From: Lachnospiraceae bacterium
GTDB lineage: Bacteria > Bacillota > Clostridia > Lachnospirales > Lachnospiraceae
Direction of reading: 5' to 3'
Assembly: GCA_910575075.1 (NCBI GenBank)
Contig: CAJTCY010000010.1
Location: 1 to 64,000 of the forward strand
DNA: 64,000 nt
The position numbers and the translations under genes were made by a program. Below the pieces are notes generated by a model. The model searched no databases, had not been told where the DNA came from, and saw only the letters and a program-made list of their open reading frames with translations. Below, one piece after another: positions 1-9,453 of the stretch. Each line of letters begins with the position of its first letter. The stretch's first letter is position 1.

Positions 1-454
1 TAACTGGCATTTTAGGACAGGTGACGCCAGAATAAAACTTAAATCTTTATACCCCAGTTTTACTACCGCCTCTTAAAAGGTAGTAGTAAAACTAAATATC
101 ATCATGTCACTACACTAGTTTGCCGAATTCAAATAAGTAAATACAACGGAATACCTGCCGCCTATCACAGCGGAATACCGAAACAGGGAATCAAGAAAAG
201 GTTTCCTGTTTTGTTTGCAGTTTTCTCTTTTTAGGTGGTGTGGGAATTGAAAACAAAATGAAAAAATTTCCACAAATCTCTATCCATATTGCCTTTCACA
301 GTTTTGTAGCTATTAAAGGGAGAAACATCGCCGCAGTTTTGGCAAAATCCAGTTTATGGAAATGAAATATATGATCACATTTTTAATCAAAATGAGTAAA
401 ATTCCAATTTCCGGACACAATAACAACAGGAAAATGGAAACAGGAGGAAAAACT
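1..454. other. Non-coding leader upstream of spoVAD
   Basis: No convincing gene lies here. An inverted repeat pairs 55-65 with 83-93 around a 17-base loop. A terminator-like hairpin pairs 181-190 with 202-211 (one mismatch) and is followed by T-rich sequence, so it probably ends a transcription unit left of the window. A short open frame ending near base 33 could be the tail of that upstream gene but is too short to identify. spoVAC, which normally precedes spoVAD, is not present in this stretch. Confidence 0.5.
181..222 (+). terminator. Probable intrinsic terminator
   Basis: Arms 181-190 and 202-211 are complementary with one mismatch around an 11-base loop and are followed by a T-rich run. 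It would separate spoVAD from whatever lies upstream. Confidence 0.45.
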
Positions 455-1468
455 ATGTCACAGACCATTGGGACGCAGAGCATCCAGTTTGATGAGGCTC
501 CCTATATTCTGGGCAGCGCCAGTATTGTGGGAACCAAAGAAGGCGAAGGGCCGCTGGGCAAGCTGTTTGATTTGGTTGGAGAGGATGATAAGTTTGGGGA
601 AGATACCTGGGAGGAAGCGGAGAGTACCCTGCAGAAAGAAGCCGCTTCTATGGCGATCGGTAAGGCAGGGCTTCAAAAAGAGGATATCAGGTATATTTTT
701 GGCGGAGACTTGCTGGGACAGAATATAGCCACGACGTTCGGGCTGATGGAGTTGAATATTCCGTTGTTTGGATTATATGGAGCCTGTTCCACGGCAGGAG
801 AATCCTTGTCTCTTGCTGCTATGGCGGTGGCAGCAGATTATGGAGAACAAGTACTTGCTGTCACATCGAGCCATTTTGCCAGTGCGGAGAAACAGTTTCG
901 TTTTCCCCTGGAATATGCCAATCAAAGACCCTTATCAGCTACCTGGACAGTTACAGGAAGTGGAGCCTTTGTACTTGGCAGGAAACGAAGCCATGTGCGG
1001 ATTACCGGAATTACCACGGGCAAAGTCGTAGATTATGGAGTGAAGGATTCCATGAACATGGGAGCGGCGATGGCGCCGGCAGCATGTGATACCATCAGCC
1101 AGAATCTGATGGATTTTAACAGAAAGCCAGAAGATTATGATAAGATTATAACCGGAGATTTAGGTACTGTGGGACAGGAAATTTTAATTGATCTGATGAA
1201 GAAGAAAGGGTTTGACATTTCCAGCGTCCATATGGATTGCGGAATAGAAATATTTGACAGCGAAACCCAGAATACCAACGCAGGAGGAAGCGGCTGCGGC
1301 TGTTCTGCAGTAACGCTGAGCGCCTATATTCTGCCTAAACTGGAGAAAGGAACCTGGAAACGAGTTCTGTTTGTGCCCACGGGAGCATTGCTTTCCACAG
1401 TGAGTTTTAATGAGGGACAGAGCGTGCCTGGAATTGCTCATGGCGTGGTCATAGAATATGCAGGTTAA
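455..1468 (+). CDS. spoVAD: Stage V sporulation protein AD (SpoVAD)
   Basis: This is a 337-residue protein of the SpoVA complex, which takes up dipicolinic acid into the forespore. SpoVAD is the DPA-binding, thiolase-fold subunit on the inner spore membrane. The family pattern is clear: an early YILGSASIVGT segment, GGDLLGQN, the GACSTAGESL motif where thiolases carry the active-site Cys, and a Gly/Cys-rich GGSGCGCSAV stretch near the C-terminus. An in-frame upstream ATG exists at 356, but the ATG at 455 is preceded by a strong AGGAGG (442-447) and starts at the family's usual N-terminus, so I use 455. spoVAE follows after 11 bases. The usual partner spoVAC is not immediately upstream. Confidence 0.95.
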   Translation: MSQTIGTQSIQFDEAPYILGSASIVGTKEGEGPLGKLFDLVGEDDKFGEDTWEEAESTLQKEAASMAIGKAGLQKEDIRYIFGGDLLGQNIATTFGLMELNIPLFGLYGACSTAGESLSLAAMAVAADYGEQVLAVTSSHFASAEKQFRFPLEYANQRPLSATWTVTGSGAFVLGRKRSHVRITGITTGKVVDYGVKDSMNMGAAMAPAACDTISQNLMDFNRKPEDYDKIITGDLGTVGQEILIDLMKKKGFDISSVHMDCGIEIFDSETQNTNAGGSGCGCSAVTLSAYILPKLEKGTWKRVLFVPTGALLSTVSFNEGQSVPGIAHGVVIEYAG

Positions 1469-1479
1469 GGAGAAATAGT

Positions 1480-1836
1480 ATGGATTATATAAATGCATTT
1501 TGGGTGGGCGGGCTGATTTGCGCCTTGGTTCAAATTTTAATGGAAAAAACAAAAATGCTTCCAGGAAGAATTATGGTGCTGCTGGTATGCAGCGGAGCAG
1601 TGCTGGGAGCTTTGCAGCTGTATCAGCCTTTTCAGGAATTTGCCGGAGCAGGAGCTAGTGTTCCTCTGCTGGGATTTGGAAATACCTTGTGGAAAGGGAT
1701 TAAGGAAGCAGTAGATTCTGATGGATTTATAGGGATTTTTATGGGAGGATTTACAGCAAGTGCCGTGGGAATTTCTGCCGCTTTGATATTTGGCTATCTG
1801 GCAAGTCTGGTTTTTCAGCCAAAAATGAAAAAATAA
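1480..1836 (+). CDS. spoVAE: Stage V sporulation protein AE (SpoVAE)
   Basis: This 118-residue integral membrane protein is the small SpoVA subunit (SpoVAEb type) that works with SpoVAC and SpoVAD in dipicolinic acid transport. It starts with the family signature FWVGGLICALVQIL, carries three to four hydrophobic segments, and has the typical GFGNTLWKG and GFTASAVGIS motifs around a central loop. The length matches the family. It lies 11 bases after spoVAD with GGAGAAATAGT as ribosome binding site, so the two are co-transcribed, presumably in the forespore. Confidence 0.95.
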   Translation: MDYINAFWVGGLICALVQILMEKTKMLPGRIMVLLVCSGAVLGALQLYQPFQEFAGAGASVPLLGFGNTLWKGIKEAVDSDGFIGIFMGGFTASAVGISAALIFGYLASLVFQPKMKK

Positions 1837-1911
1837 AAAACAGGAATAAACCTGAAAATTTTGTTCATAATGGATAGAGAAAAGAAAATTTTTTGTAAAG
1901 GAGACATTATT

Positions 1912-2382
1912 ATGAAACAGTTTAAAAAAATCCTCATGGGCTGTCTGCTTGTCCTGGTATTAAGCAGTGTAACCGCTTGTGGTAATAATGACAACGGAAA
2001 TAACAATGATACAAACGGTACCACGAACGATGTCAATGACAATAACGGTGCAGACAATGGCGCTGCCGGAACAAATGGCACAAATAATAACGATACAAAT
2101 ACCAACGGAGTGGAAAAGGATAAGACGAACGTCAACGACAATATTGACAACAATAATAATGGAGAAGGCGTGGTAGAAGATATCGGAGATGACATTGTGG
2201 ACGGTGTAGAAGACATTGGAAATGATGTTGAAAATGGTGTGGACGATATGACGAATACCAACAATAACAATAATAACAATAACAATGCAGACAATAACAA
2301 TGCGGAAACCAACAATAACAATACGAACAAAGAAAATGATAATGGCGCCGCAAACACCAAAGAAAACAAAACTGCAAAATAA
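1912..2382 (+). CDS. Asn/Asp-rich low-complexity lipoprotein
   Basis: A 156-residue protein with a lipoprotein signal: basic start (MKQFKKI), hydrophobic stretch, then SSVTAC with Cys as the lipidated residue near position 21. The mature part is almost entirely Asn, Asp, Thr, Gly and Glu, with long Asn runs (about residues 120-150) and a central repetitive segment built on V-E-D-I-G-[DN]-D. It should be disordered and acidic on the outer membrane face. The upstream ATG at 1870 is in frame, but AAAGGAGA at 1897-1904 points to 1912. It directly follows spoVAD-spoVAE with a 75-base gap and may be spore-related, but nothing in the protein proves that. No enzymatic domain is visible. Confidence 0.7.
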   Translation: MKQFKKILMGCLLVLVLSSVTACGNNDNGNNNDTNGTTNDVNDNNGADNGAAGTNGTNNNDTNTNGVEKDKTNVNDNIDNNNNGEGVVEDIGDDIVDGVEDIGNDVENGVDDMTNTNNNNNNNNNADNNNAETNNNNTNKENDNGAANTKENKTAK

Positions 2383-2399
2383 CACGCTTGATAAAGTTA

Positions 2400-2445
2400 C
2401 AGCAGCCATGACAGAGAGGTTCCCCACGGTCATGGCTGCTGTTTG
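2400..2445. terminator. Bidirectional intrinsic terminator
   Basis: Perfect 13-base arms at 2400-2412 and 2429-2441 enclose a 16-base loop and are followed by TTT. It sits between the plus-strand lipoprotein gene and the convergent guaB, so it probably ends both transcripts. Confidence 0.8.
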
Positions 2446-2464
2446 TGAATGCATTCTGTTTACT

Positions 2465-3993
<1,529 letters not shown>

Positions 3994-4095
3994 CGACTGG
4001 CGGACACTTCTTTGAAAATTCATTCATCAATTTTACTACTAAATCTGTTTAGCATTTCTAATAAAAAGGGAAACAAAAGGGGAGGAAGTTTTTGG

Positions 4096-4124
4096 TTGTA
4101 TAAATCCGGTATTTTGCTTATAAT
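4096..4124 (+). promoter_or_regulatory. hisA promoter
   Basis: TTGTAT (4096-4101) and a perfect TATAAT (4119-4124) are spaced by 17 bases and lie about 55 bases before the hisA start. Confidence 0.65.
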
Positions 4125-4179
4125 GGAAAATAAAGTATTTGTAGAGATACGGCGGTGCATTGAAGAAAGGAGGCAGGAT

Positions 4180-4947
4180 ATGGAATTTCGTCCATGCATA
4201 GATATTCACAACGGTAAGGTGAAACAGATTGTAGGGGGCAGCCTGAAGGATACAGGCAATCAGGCGCAGGAGAATTTTGTTGCCAGCCAGGATGCGGCTT
4301 TTTATGCAAGATTGTATCAGCGGAAGTATATCCAGGGCGGGCATATCATCCTGCTGAATCCTGCAGGAAGTGAATATTATGAAGAGACAAAAGCGCAGGC
4401 GATAGAAGCGCTCCGCGCATATCCTGGCGGAATGCAGGTGGGAGGCGGCATCAACCCAGAGAATGCCGAAGAATTTCTTAAGGCAGGGGCCAGCCATGTG
4501 ATTGTGACCTCATATGTATTTCAAAGCGGAGCAATCCGGTATGACCGCCTGGAAGAACTTTTGCAAGTTACTGGAAAGAAGCGTTTGGTTCTGGACCTAA
4601 GCTGCCGAAGAAAAGATAACAGTTATTATATTGTCACGGACCGCTGGCAGAAGTTTACAGAAGAAAAAATGGAAGAATCCCTATTGGAGAAACTGGCAGG
4701 ATATGCAGATGAATTTCTAATTCATGCAGTAGATGTGGAGGGGAAGGCACAGGGAATTGAAAAAGAACTTGCCAGCCTTTTGGGAAACTGGGCAAAAATA
4801 CCGATTACTTATGCTGGGGGAATTGGAAGTTATGAAGATCTGGAATTACTTCGGCAGTTAGGGAAGGACAGATTAAATTTCACAGTTGGCAGCGCTCTTG
4901 ATCTCTTCGGGGGAAAGATGGAGTTTGAGAAGGTGTGCAGCTATTAA
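4180..4947 (+). CDS. hisA: HisA, eukaryotic-type ProFAR isomerase
   Basis: A 255-residue (beta/alpha)8 isomerase for step four of histidine synthesis, converting ProFAR to PRFAR in the cytoplasm. It belongs to the eukaryote-like HisA branch (plant/yeast HIS6), not the usual bacterial branch: it opens FRPCIDIHNGKVKQIVGGSL and has LNPAG, VGGGIN, LDLSCRRKDN and TYAGGIGS. Asp in CIDIHNG and Asp in VLDLSC take the catalytic pair positions. An open frame extends to 3910 but AGGAGG at 4168-4173 selects 4180. No other his genes are nearby, which is common for this branch. glnA follows from its own promoter. Confidence 0.85.
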   Translation: MEFRPCIDIHNGKVKQIVGGSLKDTGNQAQENFVASQDAAFYARLYQRKYIQGGHIILLNPAGSEYYEETKAQAIEALRAYPGGMQVGGGINPENAEEFLKAGASHVIVTSYVFQSGAIRYDRLEELLQVTGKKRLVLDLSCRRKDNSYYIVTDRWQKFTEEKMEESLLEKLAGYADEFLIHAVDVEGKAQGIEKELASLLGNWAKIPITYAGGIGSYEDLELLRQLGKDRLNFTVGSALDLFGGKMEFEKVCSY

Positions 4948-4956
4948 GTTTGTCTA

Positions 4957-4984
4957 TTGACTTTCAAAAGAAAAGACGTATAAT
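4957..4984 (+). promoter_or_regulatory. glnA promoter
   Basis: TTGACT (4957-4962) and TATAAT (4979-4984) with a 16-base spacer begin just past the hisA stop and leave a leader of roughly 65 bases before glnA. Confidence 0.75.
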
Positions 4985-5054
4985 GTAACGCGGATGGTCT
5001 GATCAAGGCAGGAACAGAGAATGGTTTATACAGAAATTTAGGAGAATTGACAGC

Positions 5055-6386
5055 ATGAGCAAATATACGAAACAGGATATTATCCGTATTGTGGAAGAAG
5101 AGGATGTGGAATTTATCCGCCTGCAGTTTACGGATATGTTTGGAACTCTGAAAAATGTGGCAGTTACCAGAAGTCAATTGGAAAAAGCGCTGAATAATCA
5201 GTGTATGTTTGACGGTTCTTCAATTGAAGGATTTGTGCGGATTGAAGAGTCGGATATGTATCTGTACCCGGATCTGGATACCTTTGTGATTTTTCCCTGG
5301 CGTCCCCAGCAAGGCAAGGTGGCAAGAATTATTTGCGATATCTATCGTCCGGACCGGACACCCTTTGAGGGAGATCCGAGATATATTTTAAAGAAAACCA
5401 TCGCAGAGGCAGCAAAGATGGGATATCAGCTGAATGTGGGGCCAGAGTGCGAATTTTTCCTGTTTCATACGGATGAAAACGGAGGACCTACGACTGTTTC
5501 TCATGAACGTGCCGGTTTTTTTGATCTGGGACCGGTGGATCTGGGAGAAAACGCAAGGCGTGATATGGTGCTCACTCTGGAGGATATGGGATTTGAGATA
5601 GAATCTTCTCACCATGAGGCGGCTCCGGCGCAACACAGAATAGATTTTCGCTATGACGAGGCGCTGGCGACAGCAGATAATATAATGACCTTTAAACTGG
5701 CGGTAAAAACCATTGCCAAGCGGTTTGGACTGTTTGCGAGTTTTATGCCGAAACCGAAATATGGCATTAATGGTTCTGGCATGCATCTGAATATTTCCAT
5801 AGCAGAGCATGGCAGAAATATTTTTGAGGATGCGGATGATAAACTGGGACTGAGCCAGGAAGCATATTATTTTATTGGAGGAATGATGCGGCATATGCGG
5901 GGGATGACTGCTGTAACCAATCCTCTGGTGAATTCTTATAAGCGTCTGGTTCCGGGGTTTGAGGCGCCTCTTCATATTACCTGGTCGGCCAGTCACAGGC
6001 GTCCCTTGATACGGATTCCTCAGGCCCGAGGGGAAGATACCAGAATTGAGCTGCGCTGCCCAGATCCGGCGGCGAATCCTTATCTTGCTCTTGCAGCCTG
6101 TCTGTCAGCAGGACTGGATGGCATTCAAAATAAGATACTTCCGCCAGAACCGGTAAGCGTCAGTGTTATGGATATGTCCAGACAAGAGCGGGAGGCGCTT
6201 AAGATTGAAGCGCTGCCAGCGACTTTGGGGGAGGCAGTGGAAGCGCTGAAACAGGATGAGCTTTTGTGCCAGGTATTGGGAGACCATATTTCTCAAAAGT
6301 ACGCAGAAGCAAAGCGAGCAGAGTGGAGGGATTACTGCAGGCAGGTAACTGACTGGGAAATTGACAATTATCTTTATAAAATATAG
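5055..6386 (+). CDS. glnA: Glutamine synthetase, type I
   Basis: A 443-residue GSI that makes glutamine from glutamate, ammonia and ATP, acting as a dodecamer in the cytoplasm. It has the beta-grasp N-domain (VEFIRLQFTDMFGTLKNVAV, FDGSSIEGFVR), the metal-site GPECEFFLF, the second metal segment HHEAAPAQHRIDF, the ATP/glutamate site NGSGMHLN, and NPLVNSYKRLVPGFEAP with the catalytic Arg region. Length and ending (DNYLYKI) match the Firmicutes GSI-alpha form, which is regulated by feedback and not by adenylylation. The ANTAR regulator starts 18 bases downstream, so both are probably one operon controlled by nitrogen state. Confidence 0.97.
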   Translation: MSKYTKQDIIRIVEEEDVEFIRLQFTDMFGTLKNVAVTRSQLEKALNNQCMFDGSSIEGFVRIEESDMYLYPDLDTFVIFPWRPQQGKVARIICDIYRPDRTPFEGDPRYILKKTIAEAAKMGYQLNVGPECEFFLFHTDENGGPTTVSHERAGFFDLGPVDLGENARRDMVLTLEDMGFEIESSHHEAAPAQHRIDFRYDEALATADNIMTFKLAVKTIAKRFGLFASFMPKPKYGINGSGMHLNISIAEHGRNIFEDADDKLGLSQEAYYFIGGMMRHMRGMTAVTNPLVNSYKRLVPGFEAPLHITWSASHRRPLIRIPQARGEDTRIELRCPDPAANPYLALAACLSAGLDGIQNKILPPEPVSVSVMDMSRQEREALKIEALPATLGEAVEALKQDELLCQVLGDHISQKYAEAKRAEWRDYCRQVTDWEIDNYLYKI

Positions 6387-6404
6387 TTCCATGGAGGAAG
6401 TGTT

Positions 6405-6944
6405 TTGAATAATATCATTGTCACATTTCCCAGAATGGAAAATGGAAAAAGCATAAAAAGCATATTGGTGAAAAAAGGATTTCAGGTGCATGCAGTATGT
6501 ACGACAGGTGCTCAGACGCTGCAGTACGCGGATCTGCTGGAGCAGGGCATCGTGGTCTGTGCAGGACGGATGCAGGATATGATGTATACTCAGCTTCGGG
6601 AATACCTGCCGCAGCATTTTCAGATGCTTGTACTGGCTGCTCCCAGTCTGTGGGAGCAGGGGGTGGCGGAAAATGTGGTGGCTTTGTCCATGCCCCTGAA
6701 AGTGCATGAACTCTTGAGTACCCTGGAAATGATGTCACATGCAGCGGTTCGAAGGCGGAAGAAACGTACAGAGCGCAGTGAGGAAGAGAAACAGCTGATC
6801 AGACAGGCGAAGGAAGTTTTGATGTGCAGAAACAATATGACAGAGGATGAGGCTCACCGTTACATACAAAAGAGCAGTATGGACAGCGGAACCAGCCTGT
6901 CAGAAGCAGCTCAGATGATTCTCAGCATGATGCAGCAGCGTTGA
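6405..6944 (+). CDS. ANTAR-domain antitermination regulator
   Basis: A 179-residue protein with a receiver-like N-terminal domain (residues 1-105) and a C-terminal ANTAR domain (about 125-179: a coiled coil rich in Arg/Glu/Lys, then LMCRNNMTEDEAHRYIQKSSM and a terminal helix). ANTAR proteins bind paired hexaloop hairpins in leader RNA and prevent termination. The receiver domain lacks the usual acidic phospho-site pattern, so it may be controlled by partner binding. The start is TTG at 6405 behind GGAGG (6393-6397). It directly follows glnA, as seen in other Clostridia where ANTAR proteins control nitrogen genes; its RNA targets are not evident in this window. Confidence 0.8.
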   Translation: MNNIIVTFPRMENGKSIKSILVKKGFQVHAVCTTGAQTLQYADLLEQGIVVCAGRMQDMMYTQLREYLPQHFQMLVLAAPSLWEQGVAENVVALSMPLKVHELLSTLEMMSHAAVRRRKKRTERSEEEKQLIRQAKEVLMCRNNMTEDEAHRYIQKSSMDSGTSLSEAAQMILSMMQQR

Positions 6945-6997
6945 CACAGCTATGGCACAGAAAAGCGCGGCAGTGCGCAGTAAGAAAGGAGCAGGAA

Positions 6998-7837
6998 ATG
7001 AAATTTACAAAAATGCAGGGAGCAGGAAATGATTATGTCTATGTGAACTGTTTTAAAGAGACGATTCCCAATCCCAGTGAAACGGCAAGATTTGTCAGTG
7101 ACCGTCATTTTGGAATCGGGGCGGACGGTCTGATACTGATTAAACCGTCCAGCTGCGCTGATTTTGAAATGGCAATGTATAATGCGGACGGTTCCCAGGG
7201 TGAAATGTGCGGAAACGGAATTCGGTGTGTGGCAAAATATGTCTATGACCATGGGATGACTGATAAGACTTCCATCCGTGTGGATACGCTTGCCGGAATC
7301 AAATATCTGGATTTGATTTTAAAGCAGGGAAAGGTGAGCCAGGTCAAGGTAAATATGGGGGCGCCCTGTCTGACAGCGGCAGAAATCCCAGTAGAAATAG
7401 ATGCGGATCAGGCAGTTGACGTGCCCCTTGAGGCAGGGGGGAAGACGTATCGTATGACAGCAGTGTCGATGGGAAATCCTCATTGTGTTATTTTTCTTGA
7501 CGAGGATGTGAGGACACTGAACCTGGAGGAAATTGGGCCTGTATTTGAGAACCACCCGCGCTTTCCCAAACGCATCAATACAGAATTTGTAAATGTGATA
7601 GATGAACATACCATGCGAATGCGTGTATGGGAACGTGGAAGCGGAGAAACTCTTGCCTGCGGAACAGGAACGTGCGCTGCAGCCGTTGCGGCCATACTTG
7701 GCAAAAAAACAGCAAATGAAGTTACTGTTCTGCTGGCTGGGGGAGAACTTCAGATAAGCTGGGAAGGCCAGAACGCCCCTGTATATATGACGGGGCCGGC
7801 AGTGACTGTTTTTGAAGGAGAAATAGATCTGCCGTAG
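6998..7837 (+). CDS. dapF: Diaminopimelate epimerase
   Basis: A 279-residue DapF converting LL-DAP to meso-DAP for peptidoglycan and lysine. The start MKFTKMQGAGNDYVYVN and the two catalytic cysteine motifs, MCGNGIRC and ACGTGTCA, are intact. AAAGGAG at 6986-6992 supports the ATG at 6998; the in-frame ATG at 6941 overlaps the preceding gene and lacks a binding site. It is followed by dapL, so the two epimerase/aminotransferase steps are adjacent and probably share a transcript. Confidence 0.96.
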   Translation: MKFTKMQGAGNDYVYVNCFKETIPNPSETARFVSDRHFGIGADGLILIKPSSCADFEMAMYNADGSQGEMCGNGIRCVAKYVYDHGMTDKTSIRVDTLAGIKYLDLILKQGKVSQVKVNMGAPCLTAAEIPVEIDADQAVDVPLEAGGKTYRMTAVSMGNPHCVIFLDEDVRTLNLEEIGPVFENHPRFPKRINTEFVNVIDEHTMRMRVWERGSGETLACGTGTCAAAVAAILGKKTANEVTVLLAGGELQISWEGQNAPVYMTGPAVTVFEGEIDLP

Positions 7838-7909
7838 GCATCCTTTGCGGATGGTGATTTGAGTTTCCAATGTTACAATTACTATGTTGAGAAAGAAGAG
7901 GAGGAAATT

Positions 7910-9124
7910 ATGTTTAAAATCAATGAAAATTACCAGAAACTGCCGGGAAGCTATCTGTTCAGCACAATTGCCAAAAAGGTATCCGCTTTTACTCAGGCAA
8001 ACCCGGATAAAGATATTATTCGTCTGGGAATCGGAGATGTGACCCAGCCATTGGCTCCTGCTGTCATAGAGGCCATGCATAAGGCAGTGGACGAGATGGG
8101 AAACGCAGAGACGTTTCATGGCTATGCACCAGATCTGGGATATGAATTTCTGCGGAACGCCATTGCTGAAAATGATTATAAATCCAGAGGTTGTGAAATC
8201 GCTCCAGATGAAATCTTTGTTTCAGACGGAGCCAAGAGCGATTCGGCGAATATTCAGGAGATTTTCAGCCAGGATAACCGGATAGCAGTGTGCGACCCGG
8301 TATACCCGGTATATGTGGATTCTAATGTAATGTCTGGCAGGACAGGCGTCTATGACGCCAAGACGGAGACATGGAGTGATGTCATTTATATGCCTTGTAC
8401 CATGGAAAATGGTTTTGTGCCGGAATTTCCCAAAGAGACGCCTGACATGATTTATCTGTGTCTGCCCAACAATCCCACAGGAACCACGATTACCAAAGCG
8501 CAATTGCAGGAGTGGGTGGATTACGCTAATAGATCAGGGGCTGTGATTATCTATGACGGCGCCTATGAGGCGTATATTTCTGAGAAGGACGTGGCACATT
8601 CCATCTATGAGTGCGAGGGTGCGCGCACCTGCGCCATTGAGCTGAAGAGTTTTTCCAAGAACGCAGGTTTTACAGGCGTACGCCTGGGCTATACGGTTGT
8701 GCCTAAGGAATTAAAATGCGGGGACGTGTCTCTTCATGGCATGTGGGCACGCCGCCATGGAACGAAATTCAACGGGGCGCCTTACATTGTACAGCGTGCC
8801 GGAGAGGCAGTCTACAGTCCGGAGGGTAAAGCACAGCTTAAGGAACAGGTGGCATATTATATGAAGAATGCATCTGTGATCAAGGCAGGGCTTAAAGATG
8901 CCGGCTACACGGCATTTGGCGGTGTGAATGCGCCTTATATCTGGCTGAAAACCCCAGACAAAATGACCTCCTGGGAATTCTTTGATTATCTGCTGGAGAA
9001 AGCAAATGTCGTTGGTACGCCAGGTTCTGGATTCGGGCCCAGCGGAGAAGGCTACTTCCGGCTGACGGCTTTTGGCAGCTATGAGAATACGCTGGCAGCC
9101 ATTGAGCGGGTGAAAAAATTGTAG
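7910..9124 (+). CDS. dapL: LL-diaminopimelate aminotransferase
   Basis: A 404-residue PLP-dependent class I/II aminotransferase that makes LL-DAP directly from tetrahydrodipicolinate, bypassing the succinylase and acetylase branches. Seen: the N-terminal [35 protein letters not shown], the SDGAKSD phosphate-binding loop, [20 protein letters not shown], and the Schiff-base Lys in [15 protein letters not shown]. These are DapL hallmarks. GAGGAGG at 7899-7905 fixes the start at 7910. It lies 72 bases after dapF. Confidence 0.96.
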   Translation: MFKINENYQKLPGSYLFSTIAKKVSAFTQANPDKDIIRLGIGDVTQPLAPAVIEAMHKAVDEMGNAETFHGYAPDLGYEFLRNAIAENDYKSRGCEIAPDEIFVSDGAKSDSANIQEIFSQDNRIAVCDPVYPVYVDSNVMSGRTGVYDAKTETWSDVIYMPCTMENGFVPEFPKETPDMIYLCLPNNPTGTTITKAQLQEWVDYANRSGAVIIYDGAYEAYISEKDVAHSIYECEGARTCAIELKSFSKNAGFTGVRLGYTVVPKELKCGDVSLHGMWARRHGTKFNGAPYIVQRAGEAVYSPEGKAQLKEQVAYYMKNASVIKAGLKDAGYTAFGGVNAPYIWLKTPDKMTSWEFFDYLLEKANVVGTPGSGFGPSGEGYFRLTAFGSYENTLAAIERVKKL

Positions 9125-9269
9125 AAAAATGTTTTAGTAAAATTTTCCTCTTTTCTCTGTAAAGCAGGAGAGCATCATAGATTTCTACTGGCTTGTTCCT
9201 GCAGATAAAGCAGGGGAGATTTTGCAGGCTGATAAGGAGTTTTCGTCAAAATAAATAAAGAATATCTGT

Positions 9270-9318
9270 AAAGCAGGGAGAAACCAGATGGTTTTTCACC
9301 TGCTTTCTGTCTGTTTTT
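9270..9318 (+). terminator. Intrinsic terminator after dapL
   Basis: A stem pairs AAAGCAGG (from 9270) with CCTGCTTT (9299-9306), extended inward by AGAAACC/GGTTTTT pairs with a small bulge, followed within a few bases by TTTTT. It separates the dap genes from the arabinogalactan locus. Confidence 0.65.
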
Positions 9319-9358
9319 ACCAAAATTTCCATTTTTGAATAAAACTTTACTAAAAAGG

Positions 9359-9387
9359 TTGAGAAAGTTACTAAAACAATCTAAAAT
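9359..9387 (+). promoter_or_regulatory. Promoter of the GH30/GH43 gene
   Basis: TTGAGA (9359-9364) and TAAAAT (9382-9387) are spaced by 17 bases, about 65 bases before the start codon. Confidence 0.65.
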
Positions 9388-9453
9388 AGAGGTATGAGAT
9401 GGAAGTACGGTAATGGGAACGCCATGCTCAAAAAATGAAAAGGAGAGAGGAAC

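Larger units (their letters stand above)
9125..9453. other. Intergenic region between dapL and the GH gene
   Basis: No gene seen. It holds three short direct copies of a TAAAGCAGG-type motif (about 9162, 9206 and 9268), a terminator hairpin at 9270-9306 and the promoter of the downstream glycoside hydrolase gene. Confidence 0.6.

Noticed and set aside
4985-5054. ANTAR target hairpins in the glnA leader
   Set aside because: I looked for two adjacent hexaloop stems and did not find a convincing pair.
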